DNA from: Cryptomeria japonica
Taxonomy: Eukaryota; Streptophyta; Pinopsida; Cupressales; Cupressaceae
Assembly (NCBI RefSeq): GCF_030272615.1
Contig: NC_081406.1
Span: 237,933,922-237,997,921 of the forward strand
Direction: 5' to 3'
DNA: 64,000 nucleotides
Part shown: piece after piece, positions 11,990 to 23,054 of the stretch
How positions within the stretch are numbered: the first letter of the stretch is position 1
How the letters are laid out: every line of letters begins with the position of its first letter
The notes under the pieces: generated by a model
Databases searched by the model: none
Told to the model about the DNA's origin: nothing
The model's input: the letters and a program-made list of their open reading frames with translations, nothing else
Position numbers and translations under genes: made by a program

Positions 11990-13340
11990 ATACTATTGGA
12001 GTAACCATTCAATATTTTGTTCTGGTAAAGGTGTTACCAGTTCAGTTATGATCATTTCTACTGCCGATTCTTGCTCATTAACTCTAATTTGACTTATATT
12101 CAGCTCATCCACCTTGACATTAGCGCTCTCCACAATTCTCTGTAATCTCTTGTTATAACATTTATATGCTTTTCTTTCATTACAATAACCAAGAAAAATT
12201 ACTTCATCACATCTAGGATCAAATTTTCCAATGATATTATCTCTCCTAATATAACATTTACTACCAAATATTCTAAAATACTTAACTATAGGTGTATTGC
12301 CGAACCATAATTCATAAGGTGTCTTATTGGTTTCTCCTTTGATATGTACTTTGTTGAATGTATAAACCGTTGTGCTCACTACTTCTCTCCAGTAGATATG
12401 AGGTAGACTAGCTTCCATCATCATTGTTCTAATAGCATCCAAAATAGTTATGTTTTTCCTTTCCATGACTCCATTTTGTTTAGGTGTCCGAGGAGCAAAA
12501 AATTGCCTCCTTATACCATTTTTCTCACAAAACTTATTAAACTCACTGGATGTGAATTCTCCACCATGATCTGGCCTTAAACATTTAATCTTCAATCCTA
12601 TCTCTATCTCAAATTTATCTTTAAATATTTTTAACTTTTTTAAAACCTCAGATTTCTCCCTTAAAAAGTAACCCACATCATTCTAGAATAATCATCAATA
12701 ATTAGCATAAAATATCTACCACCTTGAAAACTTTTAACTCTAGCAGGGCCACAAAAATTAGTATGAATAAGATCAAGAACATCATTAGATTTGTCTTGTA
12801 TAGTCCTAAAAGAGGTTCTAACCTGTTTTCCCATTTGACATTCTTTACATACAGGATTATAGGGCTTCACAATCTTAGGTATATCTCTAACTACCTTAGT
12901 TGAACTTATCTTCACAATACAATCCAAATTCACATGACATATCCTTTTATGCCATATCCAACTCTCATCAATTTGTGCAATCAAACATGTCTTCACACCA
13001 TAATTCAAATGAAATATATTAGCTTTTGTCTATGTACCGGTTGCAATCTCCAAACCAGATCTGTTAATGATTTTGCATTTTCCATCCTTGAACTGTAATT
13101 GAAATCCCTTATCCACCAATTATCCTACACTGAAAAGATTATGCCTCAAACCTTCAACATAATAAACATTATTAGTATTGTGCTTACCATCCAATTATAT
13201 AGTTCCTTTTCCCTTGATCATAAATGCTTTGTCATCTCCAAATCTAACCAGACCGCCATCAAATTATTGCAAAGATAGAAACTTTCTTTTATCTCTAGTC
13301 ATATGATGAAAACATCCACTATCAATTACCCATTCATCCT
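11990..13340 (-). pseudogene. Element B protease and integrase
   Basis: The protease region (about 13340-13250) keeps DEWVIDSGCFHHMT-like coding with the catalytic Asp. Next come the linker LDGKHNTNNVYYVEGL (about 13150), the integrase zinc-finger remnant (HKRICHVNLD, CKECQMGKQ), and the core from 12700: MLIIDDYSRMMWVTF, CLRPDHGGEFTSSEF and TPKQNGVMERKN. In the second acidic motif Ser-Asp is Pro-Asp. An open stretch of 227 codons (12676-11993) covers most of the core and the C-terminal region. Integrase would insert element cDNA, but stops and a frame change near 12665 leave it inactive. Confidence 0.9.
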
Positions 13341-14508
13341 TATCTTCAATTTTAGTAGAAGGTGCCTTCTCTTCAGGTACATTCTCTTCCAGTGCTGAAA
13401 CATCTTCCTTGATAGCCAAGAACACTCATTTCTTTCCATTTCCGAAACCACTAGAAGAGTCTTGTGTCGGTTCATCATCAAAGATTAGTCACACTTTCCT
13501 CATCCACTATGTAGCATTATTTATCTTTGTTTTTCCTGTACTTATACTTGTTCTAATAGTCAGGGTTAGGCTCAAAAGATCTTATAGCTCTCTCTTCAAA
13601 TCTTGATTTCCTTTCAAGACATCTAGATGCAAAATGAACTATCTTATTACATGCAAAACATTTAAAATGTTATTTTCCTTCATACTTACTTCCTACCGGT
13701 CCTTTAGGTACTCTTCTGGAAAATAGGGCTTCAAGTTGCTCAAATTATTCATCTTCTCTTTTCATATCATCCAATTCCCTTGCATATAAATCTTTCCAGT
13801 CTTGTTTCTTGGTTGATGATGTAGATGCATGAAAAGCAGGTTCAGACTTCACAGCTTCGGAGGGTCCAAATTCTTCAAGCTCAAAGCAGATAATTTCCCA
13901 ACCAAGGTATCTCTATTGACAAAAGTATTAGCCATTGTTCTCAATTAATTAATTATAGTATCCTTCATCTTGTAAGTCAGTGGCAAAGCTCTCAGAACTT
14001 TAGAAACTATTTCATCTTCACTCAGAGTTCCACCACAACATCGAATTCCCATAACAATCTCATTTACCCTTTCCATGAATGTAATAATCCTTTCATCTTC
14101 TTCCATCTTCAATTTTTCATATCTCACCTGGTAACCATCAAGTTTAGCAATCTTCACAGTAGGGTCACCTTCATTAAGAGTCTCCAACTTGTCCCATATA
14201 GCCTTTCAAGATGATTTGTCAGTTAATCACATTATTTGTTGATCAGAAAGTGCACACAAGAGGGCTTCTCTTGCTCTACAATCATTATCAAGGTCCTTAT
14301 CCAAGTTTTCTGGAGGTGGATTGCTAGATGTTGGATTATTAGGTATAAGAGCATTCTTTGTGATCTCCCAAATCTCCTTAACAAGACATCTCAGATGAGT
14401 CTCCATCTGAATCTTTCATACTCTGTAAATTGTTCCATCAAGCGTAGGAATATCTCTCTGAAAGATAGCAACAGATGAACCAAATGAACTTAAACTTTTG
14501 TTCGCCAT
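13341..14508 (-). pseudogene. Element B gag
   Basis: UBN2-type copia Gag. The ATG at 14508 follows the primer site, with MANKSL at the N-terminus. Core phrases are METHLRCL, REALLCALSDQQ, LETLNEGDPTVKIAKLDGYQVRYEKLKMEEDE and CGGTLSEDEIVSKVLRALP. The zinc knuckle reads CFACNKIVHFASRC, with all CCHC ligands present and Gly replaced by Val. Several stops break the frame, including ones near 13942, 13746 and 13672. F's Gag is the closest relative in the window. Confidence 0.88.
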
Positions 14509-14551
14509 AGGATCTTCCTCAAGTAGTTAAGATTCTACAGAGAGGACCAGA

Positions 14552-14563
14552 GCTCTGATACCA
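14552..14563 (-). other. Primer binding site of element B
   Basis: GCTCTGATACCA on the plus strand reads TGGTATCAGAGC on the element strand, a perfect plant initiator-Met primer site two bases from the LTR. Confidence 0.92.
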
Positions 14564-14565
14564 AT

Positions 14566-15798
14566 TGTTAGACAATTCAAATAACCGGAAGACAACTGAG
14601 AGGGGGAGGTGAATTAGTTGTCACAAGATTACTGGAACCTTAAGCAATTAAAACATTATTATCAAAATCCAAAAGATCAATACCGGAATGCATAAACCAA
14701 ATACTAAAATAGAATATAAACCAATTAAGTATAAGCAATAATCAAAGAATAAATACCATCCACATGACACCAAGATTTATACGTGGAAAATCCGATAAAG
14801 GGAAAAACCACGGTGGGAAGCCTACCCATAGTCAAATAATACTTCTGCAGAAAGTATGTGAATTACAATTGAGGGCCCTGCACTTGTAGGAAGGCCAACA
14901 ACCTATAGCACACTGCTCATCATAAAATTAGTCTCACTGACTACATAGAAATCGAGACTACAATCCATAGAAATGAATGAACTGCAATGATAGCATCTCC
15001 TATACCTGAGTACAGTTCTGGTTAAGCTCAATACCAAAGGACTAAATCCTCTTACATAAACCCAACTCAATCACCAATGATCGACCAAATCCTCTGCCTG
15101 AATGATTATTACATTATTCGCTCATTACATCCCTTTTCCATTCCTATGTGATCTACAATGAGATCTTACATCACATATATATACAAACCCTCGACCATAA
15201 ACAATAAGGTTGGCCACCAGACAATAAAACAATTACATAATTACAAAACATGTCGGCCTGAGACCAAATAAATAGTATCCAACCCATAAGACATCATGAA
15301 AACACATCAAGAAGTCCAGTCCACATGTTACATTAAGCCGGTCCATAACCTAGACAATACTGGGACCCAATATACGTCCATACACGCCAAAGCAATGATC
15401 CCAATCAACTAATTCTTGAACATGATCATCGTCAGCTTCATGAATCTCCACTAGAAGCCACACCAACACCACTTATGCATATCATCAAAGATTTTTAACA
15501 AATCTCTGCCAGTGAAACCCTTGCTAGAATAACAAACCAAGCTTGCTAGCATATAGGATAGCATCCGATCACCAGAACAAAACCAACTAACTGAACATGA
15601 ATATGAGTAGCATGAATAAGCCAATTCCATAACCCAAACATACCAAAGCATACCAGATCATGATGATCCAATCCAACTAGAAACTAAACAACCTACCAAG
15701 ACCAAAAGGATACCGGTAAAGAAACCAAAACAGCTAGTGTTGACATCAATGACAAAACATCAATGCAACACATAATCAATTCCTCCAAATGGCCAACA
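14566..15798 (-). repeat. Element B 5' LTR (right)
   Basis: About 1233 bp. It begins TGTTAGACAA on the plus strand and ends GGCCAACA, next to target duplication TGTTG. A TATATATA run near 15174-15183 is its likely TATA box on the minus strand. Confidence 0.92.
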
Positions 15799-16644
15799 TG
15801 TTGATGGTCCATATTGATCATTGTGTGCATTGTTGATCATTTTCTTGATTCGGTGGTGTTCTTCATGTTATGCGATATTCATGATGATTGTAGTGTGTCG
15901 CAGAAGTTCGAGGCATAATTGTTGGAGGTGTTGTGTGTTTATAGTGTTGATTTATGCCCAAACTATGTCTTAGTCGACATTGTTTTGGTCTACATGTATT
16001 TTTGTAGCATGTGAGGTTATTGTTTTGTAATATGTGTTGAGGTTTTAGCCGACCATGAAATATAGGTTGATGATTTGTATAAATATATGTAATTATCATG
16101 TTGCAAATGTATCTTCTTGTTATGTGCTTGTGCGAATATTGAATTGATCTTCTAGTAGCAGAGGAGAAGTGTGAAAGAGTGTGAAGAAGGGGAAAGAGCA
16201 GAGTTTCAGTATTTGTGCTTAACCAAAATTGTAACCAGGCATGTGGAGATGTTATTTTATCAACTCATGATCCTCCTAATGTAATCCAAATATTTTTGTA
16301 AGATAGTGAGTCTTCCTTAGTGTTGTATCCCTTCTTGTTTTGTGATCTCTGCAGTGAATTCTAGGAAGTGTGCCTAAATGCATGTGCATTCCCCATTATA
16401 ATATTTTACATACTCCTAATAGGGTATTATCTCATTGTGGGTAGGTTCCCACCATGTTTTTTCCCTTTACCAAGTTTTCCACGTCAAAAATCTTGGTGTT
16501 GTGTGGGTTATTGATGTGGTGTTTATTTGTGTTTTGATTGTTAATAATCATATCTAAATTTAAGTTTGAGTTGCATAGAGTATGAGAGAAAATTGATTTA
16601 CCCCCCCCCCCCCCCCCTCTTAATTTGTTGCATTTTTTCCAACA
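15799..16644 (+). repeat. Element A 3' LTR, second part
   Basis: It resumes with TGTTGATGGTCC, matching about 2802 onward of the 5' LTR. It contains a TATAAATATA box near 16079, the conserved block near 16438-16500, and a run of 17 C at 16601-16617. It ends CCAACA at 16644. Confidence 0.93.
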
Positions 16645-16802
16645 CCTATGACTTATGAGGATAAAAACTATGTAAAATCTTATCCAAAAATGATATTGGA
16701 TTGATATAAATAATGATTTTTGAATAGGGAGGATAAAGACCACTAAAATATTACACAAAAATTATATGGATTAATGCAAAGATGACTCTAAGACTTAGGA
16801 AA

Positions 16803-17040
16803 ATGGATAATGATATGTGAATGAATCCCACTAAGGATAATGACAATGATATGAAAATGAATCCTAAACCAAGGGATAATGATATGAAAATCTACCTCGA
16901 CCACCGATAATGACAATGATATGAAAATCTGCCTAGACCAAATATAATGATATAATATGAAAATCTACCTAGACCAAGGATAATGAAAATGATATGAAAA
17001 CGGATCCTAAACCAAGGGTAATGATAATGATGCAAATAGA
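16803..17040. repeat. Minisatellite, about 35-bp unit
   Basis: About seven imperfect copies of a unit reading GGATAATGACAATGATATG followed by AAAATCTACCTAGACCAA. The same phrase occurs just left of element A (2240-2267), so A's insertion separated part of the array. Confidence 0.75.
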
Positions 17041-17059
17041 TCTAAGATGAAACCTATAT

Positions 17060-19185
17060 TTGGCTGAAAAAAATTTCTAATTTTGGAGACAATTTTGAGA
17101 CTTTTGCAATGTTTGAGTTTGACTAATTGGGCAAGTTTCTTTGTTTTATTGTTTGGGATGTTTGAAATGTTTTGGACAAGTGTTTGGATTTTGATTGCTT
17201 GAAATATTTGAAGTTATTGGACAAGTGTTTGATCTTTGGAAAAGTATTATCTTTGTTTTGAAGCAATCAACAACACAATATATAGAAGGGCCGCTTGATT
17301 TTGACTATGAAATGAACACGTTCAAGTACAACCCTAGGTTAGGCAAAGACAATACTTGTCGAATCCCCTTGACCATAATACCACATTCGATTGGATAGAT
17401 AGAAGCTTGGTAGCACTGGCTCCCCTCCATGGCACAGACTTCTTGAGAATACCAAGCTTCGAATTTCTAAAGACCCGAAGATCTTGAGAAATTTTCTATC
17501 TCAAATTGAAGGGTACATGAGGGGTTTCTTCAACATGCGTGTATCACAATGCAAGAGTCAACAAGTAGAAGGTTTTTTGGAAATCTAAAATAGTTGGTTT
17601 GTAGTAACTTTTTGATGGGTCTAGTACAATAATGAATTCATGAATCAAGCCACTTAAGGCTCTAGTTGAGCTAATAAGTGCAGACAAGGCCTCTACATAC
17701 ATCAAAATCACTCAACACTTTGGTTGAAATAGTTTTCTAATTTTGGAAATAATTTTCTAATTTTGGTTGAAACAGTTTTCTAATTTTGGAAATAATTTTC
17801 TAATTTTGGTTGAAGCCTATGTTTGGTTGAAATAGTTTTCTAATTTTGGAGACAGTTTTGAGACTTTTGCAATGTTTGAGTTTGACTAATTGGACAAGTT
17901 TCTTTAATTTATTCTTTGAAATGTTTTGGATTAGTGTTTGGATTTTGATTGCTTGGAATATTTGAAGTTTTTGGACAAGTGTTTGATATTTGGAAAAGGT
18001 TTATCTTTGTTTTAAAGCAATCAACAAACACAAGATACAGAATGGCCACTTGATTTTAACTATGAAAAGAACACGTTCAAGTACAACCCTAGGTTAGGCA
18101 AAGACAATACTTGTTGAATCCCCTTGCCCATAATACCACATTTAGTTGGATAGATAGAAGATTGGTAGCACTGGCTCCCCTCCATGGCACACACTTCTCA
18201 AGCATACCAAGCTTTAAATTTCTAAAGACCCGAAGACCTTGAGAAATTTTCTATCTCAAGTTGAAGGATACATGAGGGGTTTCTTCAGCATACACATATA
18301 ACAATGCTAGAGTCAACAAGTAGAAGGTTTTAGGCATTCTAAAATAGTTGGTTGGTAGTAATATTCTAATGGGTATAGTACAACAACAAATTCCTCAAGC
18401 AAGCCACTTAAGGCTCTAATTGAGCTTATCAGTGCAAAGAAGGCCTCTACATACATCAAAATCACGCAATGCTTTGGTTGAAACAGTTTTATAATTTGGA
18501 GACAATTTTCTAATTTTGGTTGAAATAGTTTTCTAATTTTGGAGACAGTTTTGAGACTTTTGCAATGTTTGAGTTTGACTAATTGGACAAGTTTCTTTGT
18601 TTTATTGTTTGGAATGTTTGAAATGTTTTGGACAAGTGTTTGAATTTTGATTGCTTGGAATGTTTGAAGTTTTTGGAAAAGTGTTTGATCTTTGGAAAAG
18701 GTTTATCTTTGTTTTGAAGCAATCAACAAACACAACATATAGAATGGCCACTTGATTTTGACTATGAAATGAACACATTCAATTACAACCCTATGTTAGG
18801 TAAAGACAATACTTGTTGAATCCCCTTACCCATAATACCACATTCAGATGGATAGATAGAATCTTGGTAGCACTGGCTCCCCTCCATGGCACACACTTAT
18901 CGGGCATACCAAGCTTCAAATTTATAAAGACCCAAAGATCTTGAGAAATTTAATATCTCAAGTTGAAGGGTACATGAGGGGTTTCTTCGGCATACGCGTA
19001 TCACAATGTCTCAGTCAACAAGTACAAGGTTTTTGGTAATCTAAAATAGTTGGTTCGTAGTAATTTTCTGAGGAGTCTAGTACAAATTTGAATTTGTGAA
19101 GAAAGCCACTTAAGGCTCTAGTAAAGCTTATCAGTGCAAAGAAGGAATCTACATACATCAAAATCACTCAACACTTTGGTCGTTT
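17060..19185. repeat. Three-copy tandem repeat, unit about 690-760 bp
   Basis: The phrase GAGACTTTTGCAATGTTTGA begins near 17097, 17860 and 18553. Each copy then has the same order of blocks: GTTTGATCTTTGGAAAAG, ACACAATATA-like, CTGGCTCCCCTCCATGGCAC, GAAATTTTCTATCTCAA, and GCCACTTAAGGCTCTAG. Between copies is a short sub-repeat of TTTTCTAATTTTGGTTGAAA (about 17723-17850). No copy keeps a long open frame. It looks like a noncoding local duplication or satellite seed. Confidence 0.85.
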
Positions 19186-19690
19186 GACCAGGTTTTCTGT
19201 ATAGCGGCTTGAAAACACATCACTTGAGGTCATGCTGAGATAGACAATATACCCAACGTGTCCCATTCAAGATACCCCTATGAGGTGATTAAATCTCTAG
19301 TCGAGGATAGCCCTCTACTAAAAAAGAAAATACGAGTGTTGTTATGACCTTTCCTTCACTCCCAAGACCCTGAAGGTGGGTAGAAAGGTACTCAATGCAA
19401 TAGTAGGCCCACCCTACAGATTAAGCAAGTTGTCTATAGACAGAAGACAAAAGTTCATTTCACTTAAAGATAGAAGTATGTGAGCTACTCTAACCAAAAG
19501 ACAATCCCATGTCCATTTTAAACCAAATTGAAAAGATAGCAGTGGTGAGTTACACTACTAAAATATTTGTTTGACATTCTTTCTTTGACAATTGTTCTCC
19601 ATCAAATAAATTAGTAATTTATGAATTCAATATTCATCATGCAGATGCCACAATACTGCAAGAGATTGATTAGTAACCTAGGAAAAAGAA
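19186..19690. other. Background sequence, no feature seen
   Basis: Non-repetitive sequence after the third tandem copy. I see no coding similarity, RNA gene or element end. Confidence 0.5.
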
Positions 19691-19707
19691 ATAAAAGTTT
19701 AATCTAA

Positions 19708-19902
19708 TTGATTAACCAAGATGATTCAAGAATCCAAGTATACCTACTAAACTACCCAAGAATTGACCAACTGCACACTAATCTTAACCAACTACGCACT
19801 AATCTTGACCAACTACACACTAATCTTGACCAATTGCACATGAGATTGGACCATCTGCGCAAAAGAGTGACAGAGCTTCAATTTTTTAATTTTGACCAAT
19901 AA
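19708..19902 (+). other. Short ORF with 21-bp repeats coding leucine heptads
   Basis: A 64-codon open frame in which about five copies of a 21-base unit (CTAATCTTGACCAACTACAC) encode the heptad LDQLHTN and variants. Leu recurs in a coiled-coil pattern. It ends two bases before element C. It is short and has no known family, so it may be only a minisatellite with an open frame. A diverged relative of the repeat lies right of element C at 40720-40850. Confidence 0.45.
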
Positions 19903-19904
19903 AA

Positions 19905-21021
19905 TGTTGGCAAGAGACACTGTTCCGGTAAAGATTGGTGCATGGTTGGTGCTTAGGATTTGTCATTGATGGAAACCTAGTTCGGTAATCACATCTGGTT
20001 TGACTTACCAGAAGTCATATTGTTCGTAAGGCATAAGTCTGGAAAGTGGAACATAGTAACTGGTAGAGCATGAGATCATTGAGCACACCTTGATATTGAT
20101 GATGTAACTTTGGTTGTGGTGATTAAGGTAGATGATTTGAGGTTCGAGGAAGATTATCTTGTGATCCTAATATCCGGTGTTGATTCATGAGCGAGATCAA
20201 AGGTTTGGTATTCAGTAATTCAATTAGTACAAAGCTATTCTAGTGTAACGTGTATTGTAGAATCTTAGGGTTGATTTTGGTGATTGGTTTCATGTTCAAG
20301 GAGTTTGAGCCAACTTGTATGAAGCTTTTTATCATTTTGTTTGGGTCCACATTTCTATTTGTGGGTGGATTGAGCAGACTTAAGGTTATGCAGTTTTTGG
20401 AAGCCGACATGGTTAATGATTTTTTTTGTTGGTGCAGATATATAAGATCTATTGTTGAAAATTTTGATGTGTGTGATGAGTGAGGGAAGTATGTTTGAGA
20501 AAATTTGCAATATTGGTGAATGTGATTGAATATTTTGGTGCTCTAGTGTATGACACAATAAGAAAACATAGCAGTTAGATAGATCAGTTGGAGAAGATAA
20601 TCCGAGCCTAACTGGAACTTCTTTTTGGAATATTTAGATGCTATACTTTAGTTCATTCATCATTTTAATAATTTGTAATATCCTGTAAGACAGTGAGTCA
20701 TCCTCTGAGTTGTAGCCCTTTTGTAATTAAGCAACGAGCTCTAGGCAATGTGCCTAAATGTAAGTGCATTCCCCTTATGTAATATTATCATACTTCTGGC
20801 CATAGTATAATAATATTGTGGGTTTAAATCCCATCGTGGTTTTTCCCTTTCTAGGTTTCCACATGAAAATATTGGTGTTATGGTTGTGTGGTTGTTTACT
20901 TTATGTTTTTGCATTTTTCTTTCATTCATATGCATCTAGTGGTTTAAGGATCATCTTAATAAGTTTGCAAATTATAAAACACCAATTCACCCCCCTCTCA
21001 TAGTGTTCATTGATTCCAAAA
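19905..21021 (+). repeat. Element C 5' LTR
   Basis: 1117 bp, TGTTGGCAAG to GATTCCAAAA (the final CA is decayed to AA, and E keeps TTCCAACA at the equivalent end of its left LTR). It carries the conserved copia-like block (20818-20877) with GTGGTTTTTCCC, a TATATAAG box at 20439, and CACCCCCCTCTC near the end. Confidence 0.9.
20439..20446 (+). promoter_or_regulatory. Likely TATA box of element C
   Basis: TATATAAG lies upstream of the conserved LTR block. The aligned place in E's LTR has a TATATAT run (near 48247), which supports it as the promoter. Confidence 0.45.
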
Positions 21022-21023
21022 AT

Positions 21024-21035
21024 TGGTGTCAGAGC
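21024..21035 (+). other. Primer binding site of element C
   Basis: TGGTGTCAGAGC differs by one base from the plant initiator-Met primer site used by the copia elements here. Confidence 0.85.
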
Positions 21036-21089
21036 TTAGTTATTTGGAAGAAGCCTAATAGCTTGAGGAAGATCTGAAAGATTGAATCA

Positions 21090-22364
21090 ATGGACTTCAG
21101 TTTGTAGAGGCAGCTTACTGTAGCACTTGAAGATTTTGATTCAGCGATGAAAGAGAAGAGTAGCCTCAAGAGAAGTTTGGAAGCAGCTGAAGACTTCATT
21201 TAAATATTGAAAGATAAAGTGAGCACTTCTAGAGAGAAGGGAAAGGAGATGATGGAAAAACTAAAGGAGAAAGAATAACAAAGCATTGACAATCAAACCT
21301 TACAAGACAAGATAGATGAATGTGAGAAGTTGGCTAGAGAAAACAGAGTCCTGAAGAATGAGATGAAATCCATTGTGATGAAGCTGGCAAAGGAGATTGA
21401 AGACTTGAAAAAGAATAAAGAAACCCTAACTCAGTCACTGAATGAAAGATCTAATAAATGTTGCAGATTGACATATGAGAATGATCAGTTGAAGATTGAA
21501 TTGGTGCAATGCAAGAATGATGGACAAGAACTTGAAAGGTAGATCATAATTTTGAGAGATGAGCTGTCTACTACTGATGAGTACAAAGAAAAACTCAAAA
21601 CCAGTTCAGCCTGGTTAAATGAGATGGTGGAAAGTCAAAGACATGGTAAAGATATGCAAGGATAGGAATATGAGAAAGGAGAATCCTCTGGTTCTGGACA
21701 AAGCAATCATCAGCAGAAGAACAAGAAACCTCTGGTAAGATAGACTAATGCCTATAAATTCAATGGTAAATGATTTTTGTATGGTAAATTCGGTCATATG
21801 GTAAGTCAATGTAGAAATAAGATGAATAATGGGATGATGAATAATGGTTTTACCTTTACCAATCAATGTTTCATATGCAACAACTTTGGTCATAAGTCAA
21901 ATATGTGCAGAATGGTGAACAATTTTTAGAATAAGAGATGTTATGCATGTGGAATGTTTGGACACATTTCTAACCAATGCAGGATGAGATCAAATTAGAT
22001 GAGTGTCAGGTCTATGCAAAGAAATATTGTTTTCTATGCATGCACCAAATCCAGTCATATTATAAAGTATTGCAGAAGGAAGAACATGGACAACAATGGT
22101 CTGGTAAACAAGAACAAATCAGATGAAAAGGGAAAAGCTAAAGTGGAAGAGATCAGAGATCAACATAAGAGGATGTAGGTTAAGAAGGAAGATTCAAATG
22201 TCTAGAATGGCTCCACACCTGATTCCAATGATGGAACCTCATCCAATAGCTAAGAAACTTTGGCCTTAGGGGGAATTTTTCATGCAGATCCTTAGAACCC
22301 CCTTTTGGAGATCTGTAACCAATTGAGGATGGTTGCAGATGATGGAGATTAGTTGTTCAGTTGA
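21090..22364 (+). pseudogene. Element C ORF1: coiled-coil, multi-zinc-knuckle Gag-like protein
   Basis: A 425-codon frame from ATG to TGA is kept without net frameshift but has many in-frame stops. Residues about 10-170 are a charged coiled coil (KLARENRVLKNEMKS, then KEIEDLKKNKETLTQSLN). About residues 230-330 hold four knuckles: YGKFGHMVSQC (first Cys lost), CFICNNFGHKSNMC, CYACGMFGHISNQC, and YACTKSSHIIKYC (first Cys lost). Such knuckles bind nucleic acid, so a Gag-like RNA packaging role is inferred. Stops at codons 6 (21105), 63 (21276), 218 (21741), 280 (21927) and 402 (22293) are shared with E. I found no named family for the coiled-coil part. Confidence 0.82.
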
Positions 22365-22670
22365 TATCCAATAGATTTCATGTCTATCTAAGTATCTAGT
22401 GATGATTTCTTAAAGATGCAAGGTATCTGAAAGCTTTTAGGGTTGTGCATTTATTACAAATTAAAGTTAATTTTTTGGTGGATAAAAAAGGCATTTCAAT
22501 CACTCATTCCTTACATTATGAACAAAGAGTAAGTGCAACAAAGCAAGGCGAATGAGATTGAGCAATGATAACCGAGCTTGAAGTGATTAGTCAAATATTC
22601 CTTGTATCTGTTTGAGATTGAAAAGGTATTTGTCCATTTGCGAGCTATATTTTTATACCCTAATTTTGAA

Positions 22671-23054
22671 ATGGCATTTCCATCTAGTGTTACGACTCCC
22701 TTGGTAGTTGAGATTACTAAGAGAGCAAGGTTCATTTTCAAAAGACATCCATTCAAATATGTTGAACATGAACTATAAGGTGCTTTTTCAGTTGTCTCAT
22801 ATGGCGTATTGCACAATGAAGATATTAGTGCATACATCCACTTCAACATCGAAGAACTTGGAAATGCGGATATGTTATCACTGTATACCAAGCATATGAT
22901 GGATGGAATGGGAAATCTGAAGCCAGAATTGAAGTCACTATAGGAAAAGGGTTTCATCTAGTTTGTTCATTTCTCAGTGTTTGATGAACCCAAATGGGTG
23001 AGATATATCCTTAACCAAATCCATGATGAGTTTGTATAGCTGGACCAACCTCAT
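22671..23054 (+). pseudogene. Element C ORF2, N-terminal part
   Basis: It starts at MAFPSSVTTPLVVEI and continues to IEELGNADMLSLYTKH and a Trp-containing segment. It is cut by element D after the codons for LDQPH. E has the same N-terminus (MASASGVVTPLVVEI). Stops replace codons at about 22776 and 22941. The protein is not one I recognise. There is a spacer of about 300 bp after ORF1 that holds nothing recognisable. Confidence 0.75.

Larger units (their letters stand above)
8691..15798 (-). mobile_element. Element B: Ty1/copia retrotransposon in element A's 3' LTR
   Basis: LTRs at 8691-9925 and 14566-15798 both begin TGTTAGACA and end GGCCAACA. The target duplication TGTTG is at 8686-8690 and 15799-15803. 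The coding order on the minus strand is gag, protease, integrase, RT, RNase H. The element is about 7.1 kb and belongs to the same subfamily as F. The LTRs differ at many positions (for example AATCTGAAG against AACCGGAAG near the start), so the insertion is not recent. It is younger than A, which it splits. Confidence 0.95.
2273..16644 (+). mobile_element. Element A: Ty1/copia LTR retrotransposon, split by element B
   Basis: Both LTRs begin TGTTGGATATTG and end CCAACA. The 5-bp target duplication CCTAT is at 2268-2272 and 16645-16649. The element has a primer site, gag, protease, integrase, RT and RNase H in copia order, then a polypurine tract and the 3' LTR. Element B sits in the 3' LTR. 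Without B the element is about 7.26 kb, with LTRs of about 1371 and 1376 bp. The coding region has many stops and a deletion over the RT active site, so it is dead. The Gag and the polypurine motifs resemble the SIRE-like branch of copia, a placement I hold with moderate confidence. D is its closest relative here. Confidence 0.95.

Noticed and set aside
17195-17398. 67-codon open frame in the first tandem repeat copy
   Set aside because: The aligned second and third copies do not keep it open, so it is not likely to be coding.
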